This document shows positions 43,719 to 58,700 of a stretch of DNA of 64,000 bases, piece after piece. The stretch spans positions 44,407,597 through 44,471,596 of the forward strand of contig OZ023213.1 of the NCBI GenBank assembly GCA_963995525.1, given 5' to 3'. The notes beneath the pieces were generated by a model. That model did not search any database. It was not told the DNA's origin and saw nothing but the letters and a program-made list of their open reading frames with translations. Source of the stretch: Escarpia spicata (taxonomy: Eukaryota; Annelida; Polychaeta; Sabellida; Siboglinidae). A program made the translations under genes and the position numbers. The first letter of the stretch is position 1. Each line of letters starts with the position of its first letter.

Positions 43719-46700
43719 TCATCTGGTCGAGTCCTGACTGCCAACTATTGGCTGATTCCCACAGTCAGTGTTGCCATCTTCCTGGAATGCTGGGTTAACA
43801 AATGACCATGGTCGACTGTGTGCACGGAGGGAATACATCTGACTCATGACATCACTGCTCTCGGAATCTGTAGACAACAACACATACATCTGAGTCATGA
43901 CATCACTGCTCTCGGAATCTGTAGACAACAACACATACATCTGAGTCGTGACATCACTGCTCTCGGAATCTGTAGACAACAACACATACATCTGAGTCAT
44001 GACATCACTGCTCTCGGAATCTGTAGACAACAACACATACATCTGAGTCGTGACATCACTGCTCTCGGAATCTGTAGACAACAACACATACATCTGAGTC
44101 ATGACATCACTGCTCTCGGAATCTGTAGACAACAACACATACATCTGAGTCGTGACATCACTGCTCTCGGAATCTGTAGACAACAACACATACATCAGAC
44201 TCATGACATCACTGCTCTCAGAATATGTAGACAACAACACATACATCTGAGTCATGACATCACTGCTCTCGGAATCTGTAGACAACAACACATACATCAG
44301 ACTCATGACATCACTGCTCTCGGAATCTGTAGACAACAACACATACATCAGACTCATGACATCACTGCTCTCAGAATATGTAGGCAACAACACATTAAGT
44401 GTATAGCAACTGTTTCTCTGATAACCCTTCATGGAGTGTTATATGTTACTGACTGTTCCTATTCATATTGCCTTTGTATTGGCCTTCGGTAGCTCTACGA
44501 CAGTGCACACATTGGTCAGAGGCCACAAATAGTTTTTATTAACCAACATTCCCACGTACACTATCACTAGTCTCTACGGGCATTAAATTCCCTCACTCAC
44601 CGATCTTCGACAGGTTGAACTGGCAGTGACATGATTATAAATTCTCATGATTGTTTGTCATCCATTGAAACAATGGCATAACTGTGTTAATGGGTAATGG
44701 AACTTGCAATTACGCAAACATCTTAATCAACTGTTTCTGATGAACTCGCTCCATACAGGTTGAACTTTCCACAACCTCGGCCAATATGGATTCTGATTGT
44801 AAGCTATGTAGTAATTTAATAAAAAAAACAATAATGTTATTAATTGGCTGTTTGCACTGCATTCTGGCAATAACATACACAATCAAATAGTAAAAGTGAA
44901 TCATAGCACAGTGATGGCAACATATATCTTTTACTCCAGCAGAATCCAAAGTATACTGATTGAACCCATTCAAATTTTAAAAAAATTCAGAAATATATCT
45001 AATAAAAAAATTCTCTTTGAAAATATCTTATAAATAGTACACCAGCTAAAGGGGTATTCAAATACCCTGTGATCAAATTAATTTTCCACTTAAAAAAGGA
45101 AGATCCCCCGTTAGACTCTATTAAAACAACAGTTTCTTGTGAGTGATATTTTTACTTATTTCACAGTCAGTTTACCTTTTGTTCTTGTGATGTTTCGACT
45201 GCTTTCAGCAGTCTTCTTCAGACGACTACCGCTAGATGGCAGACATAGTTACTAAGGTGTGTGCCCCCCATGGCTGTGCCCTGGGTGGCTCTTCAAGAGA
45301 TCGTCATAGATGTGTGAAAGCCGGTACCGGCCTTTGTCTCGGTTCATGCAGGCCTTGGTTTTTCTAATCTAGATCGCTTCTTTGATGCCTCTTGTCCTCC
45401 AGTCCAACTCCCTGTCCACAAATTTGGCCCCCTCTTAGTCTACTATGTGATTTTGCTGTGTCATGTGGAAGATCAGAAGTTTCACCTCCCCGATTCCTTT
45501 CTGACTAGTATTATGTCTAAAAATGGCATCAATTTCCTTCCGTTTCCTTTTCGTGTGTGATTTTTATGCTGTTAGTTTCATCCACTGTGTTAAGATGGTC
45601 GGTCAGGTGTTGTGTCATCCCTGACTTTACAACTTTGAGAATGTCATCAACATAGCGTTTCCACATTCTTGGTTTACATGTGACAGAGGCTGTGGTGATG
45701 GCCTCTTTCTCGAGATGTTCCATGAAGAGGTTGGCAACAATGGGGGACACAAGGCTACCCATGGCTGTACCAAATTTCTGTTGGTTTACAGTGTTTCTGA
45801 ATGTGAAGTAGGTTGTGTTCAGAACAAAGTCCAGTAGTTCCATAATATATTCTATTTCCAGTCTCGGGAAGTGAGTGACTACGTCTGCGCTGAAGGACTA
45901 CCGTGTCGCCATTAGCAGTAGTCGTCTAAAGAAGATTGCTGAAAGCAGTCGAAACGTCACAAGAACAAAAGGTAAACTGACTGTGAAATAAGTAAAAATA
46001 TCGCTCATTTCAACCAACCAGTCTGATGAATCAGGCCTCTTCACTCATAAACAGTTTCTTGGCATCAACATTTAGCAGTCATTTTTAAACTCGCTTTGTA
46101 AGCAAAACAATGGAGGCAACATATTAGATAGAGAATTTTTTCTGTAATAGAAATGGGCCTACATGTTACATATATATATAATGCAAACTTTTAAATTGTG
46201 AAGTGTTTTCAGAGGTAGGGTGTAACAACACAATTATCAATGCATCACCACAGTCAATGTGAAAACCGTTGTAAATTTAACTATCGATAATTATCATCAA
46301 CAGTAATGATAATTCGCAAACAGATATGCAGGGCTACTTTTGGAATTACATGTGTATGTTACTCAAGAACAATATTCTCTCTCTCTAAAAAATAACGTAA
46401 CATCAACAACTGTCAACAATAGCAGCGTCATTCACAGATCAAGTATTCTGGGAATCAGCTGCAGCTAGATATTTGTTCTAAGTTTCAGGTAGGACTAAGA
46501 TGCTGACCTCCGCGTACACGGATGCGAGTGATGGCTTTCTTCTTGAGGTAGTTGTTGCGATAGAACCAGACGAGAAAGGAGCCAGCACACACCATCACAG
46601 AGATGAGGACGAACATACCCAGCCACATGACTGTGTAGTGAATGAGGCGGTGGTGGCTGCTGTAACGTCTCAGTCGCCTCAGTTGTTCGGCTGCAACACA

Positions 46701-49700
46701 ACCAGTCAACTCAGTCACTTCATATGGCGACAACACAACCAGTCAACTCAGTCACTTCATATGGCGACAACACAACCAGTCAACTCAGTCACTTCATATG
46801 GCTACAACACAACCAGTCAACTCAGTCACTTCATATAGCTACAACACAACTAGTCAACTCAGTCACTTCATATAGCTACAACACAACTAGTCAACTCAGT
46901 CACTTCATATGGCTACAACACAACCAGTCAACTCAGTCACTTCATATGACTACTCAGTCACTTCATATGGCTACAACACAACCAGTCAACTCAGTCACTT
47001 CATATGGCTACAACACAACCAGTCAACTCAGTCACTTCATATGGCTACAACACAACCAGTCAACTCAGTCACTTCATATGGCGACAACACAACCAGTCAA
47101 CTCAGTCACTTCATATGGCGACAACACAACCAGTCAACTCAGTCACTTCATATGGCTACAACACAACTAGTCAACTCAGTCACTTCATATAGGTACAACA
47201 CAACCAGTCAACTCAGTCACTTCATATAGCTACAACACAACCAGTCAACTCAGTCACTTCATATAGCTACAACACAACTAGTAAACTCAGTCACTTCATA
47301 TGGCTACAACACAACCAGTCAACTCAGTCACTTCATATAGGTACAACACAACCAGTCAACTCAGTCACTTCATATAGCTACAACACAACTAGTCAACTCA
47401 GTCACTTCATATGGCTACAATATACAACCAGTCAACTCAGTCACTTCATATGGCGACAACACAACCAGTCAACTCAGTAACTTCATATGGCTACAACACA
47501 ACCAGTCAACTCAATCACTTCATATGGCTACAACACAACCAGTCAACTCAGTCACTTCATATGGCTGCAACACAACCAGTCAACTCAGTCACTTCATATG
47601 GCGACAACACAACCAGTCAACTCAGTCACTTCATATGGCTACAACAGAACCAGTCAACTCAGTCACTTCATATAGGTACAACACAACCAGTCAACTCAGT
47701 CACTTCATATAGCTACAACACAACCAGTCAACTCGGTCGCTTCATATAGGTACAACACAACCAGTCAACTCAGTCACTTCTTATGGCGACAACACAACCA
47801 GTCAACTCAGTCACTTCATATAGGTACAACACAACCAGTCAACTCATCACTTCATATAGGTACAACACAACCAGTCAACCCAGTCTCTTCATACGGCTAC
47901 AACACAACCAGTCAACACAGTCACTTAATATGCTGGGCAGCAACACAACTAGTCAACTCAATCAGTTCATATGCTGGGATGCATCACACCTAGCCAACTC
48001 AGTCAGTTCATATGTTGGGCTGCAACACAACTAGTCAACTCAATCACTTCATATGCTGGGATGCATCACAACTAGCCAACTCAGTCAGTTCATATGTTGG
48101 ACTGCAACACAACTAGTCAACTCAGTCACTTCATATGTTGGGCTGCAACACAACTTGTCAACCAAGTCACTTCATATGCTGGGCTGCAACACAACTAGTC
48201 AACACATTCACTTCATATGCTGGGCTGCAACACAACCAGTTAACACAGTCATTTCATATGCTGGGCTGCAATACAAATGAACTCAGTCATTTCATATGTT
48301 GGACTGCAACACAACTAGTCAACTCAGTCACTTCATATGTTGGGCTGCAACACAACCAGTCAACACATTCACTTCATATGCTGGGCTGTAACACAATTAT
48401 CAACACAGGAACTTCATATGTTGGGTTGCAACATAACTAGTCAACAGTCCCTTCATATGCTGGGCTGCAACACAACCAGTCAACTCATTCACTTCATATG
48501 ATGGTGGGCTACAACACAACCAGTCAACTCAGTCAGTTCATATGTTGGAATACACCACAACTAGCCAATTCAGTCACTTTATATGCTGAGCTGTAACACA
48601 ACTAATCAACTCAGTCACTTCATATGTTGGGCTGCAACACAGCCAGTCAACACATTCACTTCATATGCTGGGCTGCAACACAACCAGTCAACTCAGTCAG
48701 TTCATATGTTGGAATACACCACAACTAGCCAATTCAGTCACTTTATATGCTGAGCTGTAACACAACTAATCAACTCAGTCACTTCATATGTTGGGCTGCA
48801 ACACAGCCAGTCAACACATTCACTTCATATGCTGGGCTGCAACACAACCAGTCAACTCATTCACTTCATACGATGGTGGGCTACAACACAACCAGTCAAC
48901 TCAGCCACTTCATATGCTGGGGTACAACAAAACTAGTCAACCAAGTCACTTCATATGTTGGGCTGAAACACAACTAGTCAACTCAGTCACTTCATATTCT
49001 GGGCTGCAACACAACCAGTCAACACAGTCACTTCATATGCTGGGCTGCAACACAAATGAACTCAGTCATTTCATATTCTGGGCTGCAACACAGTTAGTCA
49101 ACAGTCACTTCATAGGTTGGGCTGCAACACATCCAGTCAACACAGTCACTTCATATGGTGGGCTGTAACACAATTAGTCAACACAGGAACTTCATATGTT
49201 GGGTTGCAACATAACTAGTCAACAGTCACTTCATATGATGGGCTGCAACCCAGCCAGTCAACACATTCACTTCATATGCTGGGCTGCAACACAACCAGTC
49301 AACTCATGTGATGGTGGGCTACAACACAACCAGTCAACTCAGTCACTTCATATGATATCATTAGGATTAAAAGGATGTACAGTTTTATGTAGTTAACTGT
49401 AAAATTTGCTGAATTACAAATGCATGCACGCGGCACAAGTGTGAGTTTTCGCATGTCGCCAGCAACACTCTGACTACAACCACTGGTCAAATGATTAAAC
49501 TACTTATTATAAAAGTGCCTCATGTGTGTTTCCTTGATCTCATACAGTGTTGATTATTTTATGGTTTAAATAAATTACCTGCAGTACAAAATGATGTGTA
49601 TGTGCTCTTCAGTAGTTTGTCACCAAAACCATGCGATTTACGTTACGCTGTTTCCTTTGATTGTTCTCCAACTTTAAATTCACACCACACGTAGTTGCAA

Positions 49701-52700
49701 TCTGTTATTGAAATCTAATAACATTAAAGTCATAGGACAAACCTATTAACATTTTCAGTTTTCAACTTTAATGATTCGATTTACGTTACGGCGATACTGA
49801 AGAAGGTATGTAGGGGCATGCCAAAAGAAATGCTTCACTGTTATTCAACAGAGGTTACTACCAATACCACAGTATACATTCGCTCTGGCGTTCCTTGAAA
49901 CAGTATAGAGAGCTTGAGTTGTGAATTTGCCTATTTACGTTACATTGAGTTACGTTACACCGTTATCGTTTACGTCAACAAATAATTGTATAAATGTGCA
50001 ACAAACTGCAATGCAATTTTATCATGTCCATAGTTGAGTGTCTAGGTAAGTTTAGTCATAGTGTTAGTGTGAATAAATGGTTCTTAATTTCACTTAGGAT
50101 TTTTACCCACTGTAAACTAATAGGAGACTTGAAGCATAACTCACTCAGGATAACGGAGGAAATATGGCGATAACAAATGTGTACATTTCTAGTGTGAGAG
50201 CACTTATTCTTCGATGGGCGATATTAAATTGAATGAAACGTGAACACGTGCCACTCAATGGACCTGTATAAAAAGTAAAGGTAAGTTCTTATATAGCGCA
50301 GTATCCAGTCCTCAGGACTGCTCAAAGCGCTTTACACTTTACTCCCTGGCAGACCTGTTCAATCGAACACCATCTCGACTTCTCTGGGAAGCATCCAGCC
50401 ACGCTGCAATTAATGCGCGAAGACTGTTTGTACACAAATATCCATCACTGTCTATAGCCAGGTACTCATTCATACAGCTGAGTGAACTGGAGCAACGTAT
50501 AGTGAACGAACTTGCCCAAGGTTCGACACCGCCGCACAGGATTCGAACCCAGATTCTCTTGGTTGAAAGTCCGAAGCTCTAGCCACTGCACCACGGCGCT
50601 ACAGAATAAGTAACGTAAATCGAAATTCGTATACCTGACGTGCGACGTCGATGAATGTTAAAATGCTTTACATTATGTATTATTTTTAGATTGATAGAAC
50701 CATATTGCAAATGATTAACAACATTATTATTAATATTATGTAAATTTTTGACAAACTTTGATGACATAGGGCTCCGACGAAAGTAATGAAAAATCAAGGA
50801 AATTCTTGTGCCCTTCTTAATGAGGTGGAAAAAACACTCAACAGTTCACAGTAGAAAGCAATTGTCTGCGCTTCACATGAAAGGGTGCAATGAAAGAAAA
50901 CCAAGTTTTTAATACCAATGTTCATGGTTACGTTATTAAATAACTTGTTAACATTATGGCACAGTGCAACCTGTTCACCTTTTAATTGTATCTCACAATG
51001 AATAAATGATTTAGAGTAACTTTGATTATTTCGGAAACAAATGTTTTGTTTTTGACGTTTTTATTATTTTCCACTTTCTTCCGATTTACGTTATGAAAAC
51101 ATGTCGCAATTTGAAGGAGCAACACATTTCAGTACATTCCAATGTGTCAAGATAATGGTGTCTGATATATTGGGAACATCTACATGAGGCAAATCAATGG
51201 TTTGTGCAAACACAGTTGCATTCTTCTTCGTGTGAAGATATGTACATGAGAGATGGCCTCCATCTTAGTGGAAAGGGGGCAGCAGTTTTCTCAGAGAATC
51301 TGCTGCAATCTGTTGACAGTGGGACAGGTTGCATCTATTTAAACTAGATTCGCAGGGGGGACTCACAGAAAAGCCTGAAAATGGAGGCATAGATAAAGAC
51401 AGCACAAATAAATCAACAAATAACAGTCTGGAAAACTCTTCTGAAGCTGGATATAAATGTGTTTGTTTAAATGCAAGGAGTATAGTAAACAAAAGAAATG
51501 AACTAAACATTATGGTAGAAGATATTGACCCTTGTATAATAGGTATAACCGAATCCTGGACCACCACCGATATATCAGATGCTGAATTGGGACTGACAGG
51601 ATATGTAATGTTTAGAAAAGATAGAATAGGAAGAAAGGGAGGTGGAGTTATTTTATATATTAAAGAATCTATTCAGGCATATGAAATAAAATTAGAAAGA
51701 GAAGCAGATTGCGAAGAAGCTGTTTGGTGTAACATAGTTACAGGAAACTCAACGTTAACAGTTGGGTTAGTTTATCGAAGTCCAAACATAAGCATAGAAG
51801 AGAATGAAAAAATACAAAACGCTATAAGGGAAGTAAGCAAACGGGACTGTATTATTATGGGGGATTTTAACCATGGGCATATACAATGGAAATCTCTAGA
51901 GTATGGGGAGAGAGGACCACAAGTTTTTAGTTTTAGTTCAAGATACATTCCTTTCTCAACATGTGCTAGAACCAACCAGGGGTGAGAATGTGTTAGACAT
52001 AGTTTTGTCCTCACAGAATGAATTAGTTGACAATGTCAAGATATGTGAGCCACTGGGGAGTAGCGATCACAACCAGATACATTTTACCATCAAAGTAAAA
52101 TCAGAAAGGAATAGCAAAAAGCAGTATAGGAGAAATTTCCACAAAGGAAGGTATAAGGACATGAGGAAATATTTAGCAAAGATAGACTGGAATAAGACAC
52201 TGAAAAATAAGACGGCAACAGAATGCTGGAATATATTAAAGAGTGAAATTAAGTGCATAATCGATAAATTTGTACCCTTCAAAAAACAAGGAAAACGGTC
52301 CAAAAAGAAACACTTATCGAAAGAAGCCATTAGAAAAATTAAGTATAAACAAATGATGTGAAAGTCATATAGATGTACTGGAAATGATGAAGACTACAAC
52401 AATTATAAAGAAGCACTTAACCAAGCTACAGCTGAAATTAGAAATTCAAAGAGAAGCTATGAACAACAATTAGCTAGTAATATAAAACATGACAGCAAGA
52501 GTTTTTATGCGTATGTTCGAAGCAAACAGAAAGTTCAAGATAAGGTCGGTCCTCTAGAAGATAGTGCTGGAAATATAATATCAGAGGGATTCATAATGGC
52601 AGAAGACCTGAATGAGTACTTTAGTTCAGTGTTTACCAGGGAAGATATTAGTTCACTGCCAATACCAGAGGCTAAGTTCAAGGGGGCAGATTCAGACTAT

Positions 52701-55700
52701 TTAGGACAATTAATTGTAACCCCGGAAATGGTAGCTAAGAAAATAAGGGCTATGAAGGATAATAAATCACCTGGAGTGGATGGTATTCCACCCAAACTAC
52801 TATTGGAAATTGTAGAACAAATTAGCATACCACTTGCAACAGTTTTCAACTTGTCATTAGAAGAGGGAGTGGTTCCTTTAGAATGGAAAGAAGCAAACAT
52901 TATACCGTTATTTAAAAAAGGTTCAAGAAACAAGTCAGAGAACTATAGACCAATGAGTTTAACATCAGTGATTTGTAAATTATTAGAAAGACTAATTAAA
53001 GATCACATGGTGGATTTTCTTGTTAAACAAAACTTGATAAACCCATCTCAACATGGTTTTTTTTAAGCGAGGTCATGCTTAACAAATATGTTATGTTTTT
53101 TGGAAGACATCACTAAGTGGGTAGATGAGGGATCACCAGTAGATATCGTCTACTTAGATTTTCAAAAAGCTTTTAACAAAGTACCACATCAAAGATTACT
53201 GCTTAAACTAAAGGCCCATGGCATAGAAAATGGTATAATAAACTGGATAGAACAATGGCTGATTGACAGAAGACAACGTGTAGTAGTTGATGGGGAGGCT
53301 TCAAACTGGAAATCGGTATTGAGTGGGGTACCACAGGGATCAGTATTAGGTCCTATATTATTCTTAATATACATCAACGATTTGGATGATGAAATAACAA
53401 GCAAGGTGTTGAAATTTGCGGATGATACAAAAGTGTTTAGAAGGATTAAAAGTGATGGAGATAGACAGCATTTACAAGATGATCTTGACAGGTTGATTAA
53501 ATGGTCTGAAAAGTGGCAAATGATGTTCAATTTTGGGAAATGTAAATGCCTCCACATAGGACATGGGAACGAAGAGGTAGAATATACAATGGGGGGTACT
53601 GTACTAAGTACTACTGTAAAAGAAAAGGACTTAGGGTTAACCGTTAGTGCTGATATGAAGATTTCAGAGCAATGCGGAATTGCAGCTTCAAAGGGAAATC
53701 AAATCCTTGGATTAATTAGGCGAAACATAACGTATAAGGAAAAAGAGCTAATAATACCGCTGTACAAAACAATAGTTAGGCCTCATTTAGAATATTGTAT
53801 TCAAGCGTGGAGGCCATATCACAGGAAGGACATAGATATGCTAGAAAGAGTGTAGAGGAGAGCAACTAAAATGATACCAAATCTGAGGGATCTTAGTTAT
53901 GAAATACGCCTAAATAAATGCGGTTTAACAACACTAGAGACCAGGAGATTGAGAGGAGATCAGATAGAAGTGTTTAAAATATTGAAGGGTTATGAAAATA
54001 TTGATAGAAATATGTTTTTCTCAGTTAAGAAAGATAGAAGGACTAGAGGACATGATCTTGCATTAGCAAAGGAGCAGAGTAGATTGGATATAAGAAAGTT
54101 TTCATTTTCACAAAGGACTGTAAATGAATGGAACAGATTACCTGCTGATTGTGTGGGTGCTAGTAGCGTGAATATGTTTAAAAATAAAATCTACACATAC
54201 CTCAGACGGGCGGGATACACATAGATAAAAAGGTCGGACTCTCGATAAGCCAAGGGCTTCCTTGTCCACCTGCTACCTAGAGTTAATTCTCTGGGTGGCA
54301 ATCTTGTGTGATGGACATCGGAACAACCTGATATGTGGAATGTCCTAAAAAATGATGGACTGCAAAAAATTCTTGCATGAAAGTTGGACATATAAACAAA
54401 TACTAAATTATAATGAACATGTAAATTACATTCTACCAATCCTATCAGGTCCTCTTGCTCAATATACATTTTATCAAATCGGGGAAGTAAATCTTAAAAA
54501 TAATAAGGGCAGGTAATTCACTAAGCATCATTGTGTAACGTAAATTGGTGGGTGTTTAACGTACTTATATTAAAGTTAACAGAAAAAATACAAATATTCA
54601 AGTTTGAAACCATGTTTTTAGTAATCTTCATCGTAGAATAGGTGATCTTTCAAATAAAACGTCTATAAATTAGATTTTGTAAAAAAAATGTTTGACCAGT
54701 TGATTAAGTGAAAATGTCTCGTTTTCGCTGGCCTTGCCCATATGCTTGACTACAACACAACCAGTCAACTCAGTCACTTCATATGCTTGACTACAACACA
54801 ACCAGTCAACTCAGTCACTTCATATGCTTGACTACAACACAACCAGTCAACTCAGTCACTTCATATGCTTGACTACAACACAACCAGTCAACTCAGTCAC
54901 TTCATATGCTTGACTACAACACAACCAGTCAAATCAGTCACTTCATATGCTTGACTACAATACAACCAGTCAACTCAGTCACTTCATATGCTTGACTACA
55001 ACACAACCAGTCAACTCAATCACTTCATATGCTGGGCTACAATACAACCAGTCAACTCAGTCACTTCATATGCTGGGCTACAACACAACCAGTCAACTCA
55101 GTCACTTCATATGCTGGGCTACAACACCAGTCAACTCAGTCACTTCATATGCTTGACTACAACACAACCAGTCAACTCAGTCACTTCATATGCTGGGCTA
55201 CAACACAACCAGTCAACTCAGTCACTTCATATGCTTGACTACAACACAACCAGTCAACTCAATCACTTCATATGCTGGGCTACAACACAACCAGTCAACT
55301 CAGTCACTTCATATGCTGTGCTACAATACAACCAGTCAACTCAGTCACTTCATATGCTTGACTACAACACAACTAGTCAACTCAGTCACTCCATATGCTG
55401 GGCTACAACACAACCAGTCAACTCAGTCACTTCATATGCTTGACTACAATACAACCAGTCAACTCAGTCACTTCATATGCTGGGCTACAACACAACCAGT
55501 CAACTCAGTCACTTCATATGCTGGGCTACAATACAACCAATCAACTCAGTCACTTCATATGCTTGACTACAACACAACCAGTCAACTCAGTCACTTCATA
55601 TGCTGGGCTACAACACAACCAGTCAACTCAGTCACTTCATATGCTTGACTACAATACAACCAGTCAACTCAGTCACTTCATATGCTGGGCTACAACACAA

Positions 55701-58700
55701 CCAGTCAACTCAGTCACTTCATATGCTGGGCTACAACACAACCAGTCAACTCAGTCACTTCATATGCTGGGCTACAATATAACCAATCAACTCAGTCACT
55801 TCATATGCTGGGCTACAACACAACCAGTCAACTCAGTCACTTCATATGCTTGACTACAACACAACCAGTCAACTCAGTCACTTCATATGCTGGGCTACAA
55901 CACAACCAGTCAACTCAGTCACTTCATATGCTTGACTACAATACAACCAGTCAACTCAGTCACTTCATATACTGGGCTACAACACAACCAGTCAACTCAG
56001 TCACTTCATATGCTGGGCTACAACACAACCAGTCAAGTCAGTCACTTCATATGCTGGGCTACAACACAACCAGTCAACTCAGTCACTTCATATGCTGGGC
56101 TACAATACAACCAGTCAACTCAGTCACTTCATATGCTTGACTACAACACAACCAGTCAACTCAGTCACTTCATATGCTGGGCTACAACACAACCAGTCAA
56201 CTCAGTCACTTCATATGCTTGACTACAATACAACCAGTCAACTCAGTCACTTCATATGCTGGGCTACAACACAACCAGTCAACTCAGTCACTTCATATGC
56301 TGGGCTACAATACAACCAGTCAACTCAGTCACTTCATATGCTTGACTACAACACAACCAGTCAACTCAGTCACTTCATATGCTGGGCTACAACACAACCA
56401 GTCAACTCAGTCACGTCATATGCTGGGCTACAACACAACCAGTCAACTCAGTCATTTCATATGCTGGGCGACAATACAACCAGTCAACTCAGTCACTTCA
56501 TATGCTTGACTACAACACAACCAGTCAACTCAGTCACTTCATATGCTGGGCTACAACACAACCAGTCAACTCAGTCACTTCATATGCTTGACTACAATAC
56601 AACCAGTCAACTCAGTCACTTCATATGCTGGGCTACAACACAACCAGTCAACTCAGTCACTTCATATGCTGGGCTACAATACAACCAGTCAACTCAGTCA
56701 CTTCATATGCTTGACTACAATACAACCAGTCAACTCAGTCACTTCATATGCTGGGCTACAACGCAACCAGTCAACTCAGTCACTTCATATGCTGGGCTAC
56801 AATACAACCAGTTAACTCAGTCACTTCATATGCTTGACTACAACACAACCAGTCAACTCAGTCACTTCATATGCTTGACTACAATACAACCAGTCAACTC
56901 AGTCACTTCATATACTGGGCTACAACACAACCAGTCAACTCAGTCACTTCATATGCTGGGCTACAACACAACCAGTCAACTCAGTCACTTCATATACTGG
57001 GCTACAACACAACCAGTCAACTCAGTCACTTCATATGCTGGGCTACAACACAACCAGTCAACTCAGTCACTTCATATGCTGGGCTACAATACAACCAGTC
57101 AACTCAGTCACTTCATATGCTTGAATACAACACAACCAGTCAACTCAGTCACTTCATATGCTGGGCTACAACACAACCAGTCAACTCAGTCACTTCATAT
57201 GGTTGACTACAATACAACCAGTCAATTCAGTCACTTCATATGCTGGGCTACAACACAACCAGTCAACTCAGTCACTTCATATGCTGGGCTACAATACAAC
57301 CAGTCAACTCAGTCACTTCATATGCTTGACTACAACACAACTAGTCAACTCAGTCACTTCATATGTTGGGCTACAACACAACCAGTCAACTCAGTCACTT
57401 CATATGCTTGACTACAATACAACCAGTCAACTCAGTCACTTCATATGCTGGGCTACAACACAACCAGTCAACTCAGTCACTTCATATGCTGGGCTACAAT
57501 ACAACCAGTCAACTCAGTCACTTCATATGCTTGACTACAACACAACTAGTCAACTCAGTCACTTCATATGCTGGGCTACAACACAACCAGTCAACTCAGT
57601 CACTTCATATGCTTGACTACAATACAACCAGTCAACTCAGTCACTTCATATGCTGGGCTACAACACAACCACTCAACTCAGTCACTTCATACGCTGGGCT
57701 ACAACACAACCAGTGAACTCAGTCACTTCATATGCTGGGCTACAATATAACCAGTCAACTCAGTCACTTCATATGCTTGACTACAACACAACCAGTCAAC
57801 TCAGTCACTTCATATGCTGGGCTACAACACAACCAGTCAACTCAGTCACTTCATATGCTGGGCTACAACACAACCACAGTGTTCAAAATTAAGGCCTTTG
57901 AATCGGCAGACACCAGTTCAAAATCTGTCCTGCTGATACAATTTGCCAAAATGTTCAAGTTATTGGCCCGACACCACCAGTTCGCAAATGTCACCGGTTT
58001 ATCTCAGCGGACATGGCTAGGCTGCATCCGATGCATAGTTCGTTAGAATTCTTAGATCCGACTCAGTTATAGGAGACGGTAAATGCAACTTTGGTAATAA
58101 ATCAACACTAGCTCATAAAAACTTAACTCTTATTACGCGAATGGTTGCATTCAATAGCAAAGCCAATGAACGTCAAGTTTAAACATTGGGACGCCATTTT
58201 TCATAGTTTTTAATATTGAATGTAGCTTAGTAATTTAAAATATGTAATTTTTTTAATTTACCCCCCAATCTTAATGTTGCATATTGCTCACATCACAAGT
58301 TAGTTCTGCAAATGTGTATATTCTACTGACATTGTAAAAATGAAGTAACTGAGAGCATAACATGAAATGTATCATTGCATACTCCTTAAGAAAATGTTAT
58401 ATCTGGTACCAATTGTTATTGATGTGACCTTCTGACATAGGAAGTAATGTGCCATAGACACCTGGATATACAAACACAAACCTACTATGAACTATATTAA
58501 TAAGACATCATACACATGTATAAGGAACAAATGTAATGATTAATACATTTTAAAGGGGGTCCAAATATCATAGGGCGGGTCCATATTTCACTTATGATAT
58601 TTGGACCTGAATTGAATTGAATGCTTCCAAGGTCACACAAAGTCGACCCCCACAAAGTATGGCATGGGACAGCTTTCCCTGGGGATACACTGTTCCATGA

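Noticed and set aside
43818..44492. 224-codon plus-strand open frame
   Set aside because: Antisense of the 51-bp array and last exon of the membrane-protein gene.
50520..50605. Functional tRNA gene on the minus strand
   Set aside because: Same reasoning: perfect B box but it is the head of a SINE with a second copy at 28236-28560.
56092..57411. 439-codon open frame
   Set aside because: Read-through of the 41-bp repeat, frame rotating every unit; no start context or splice support.
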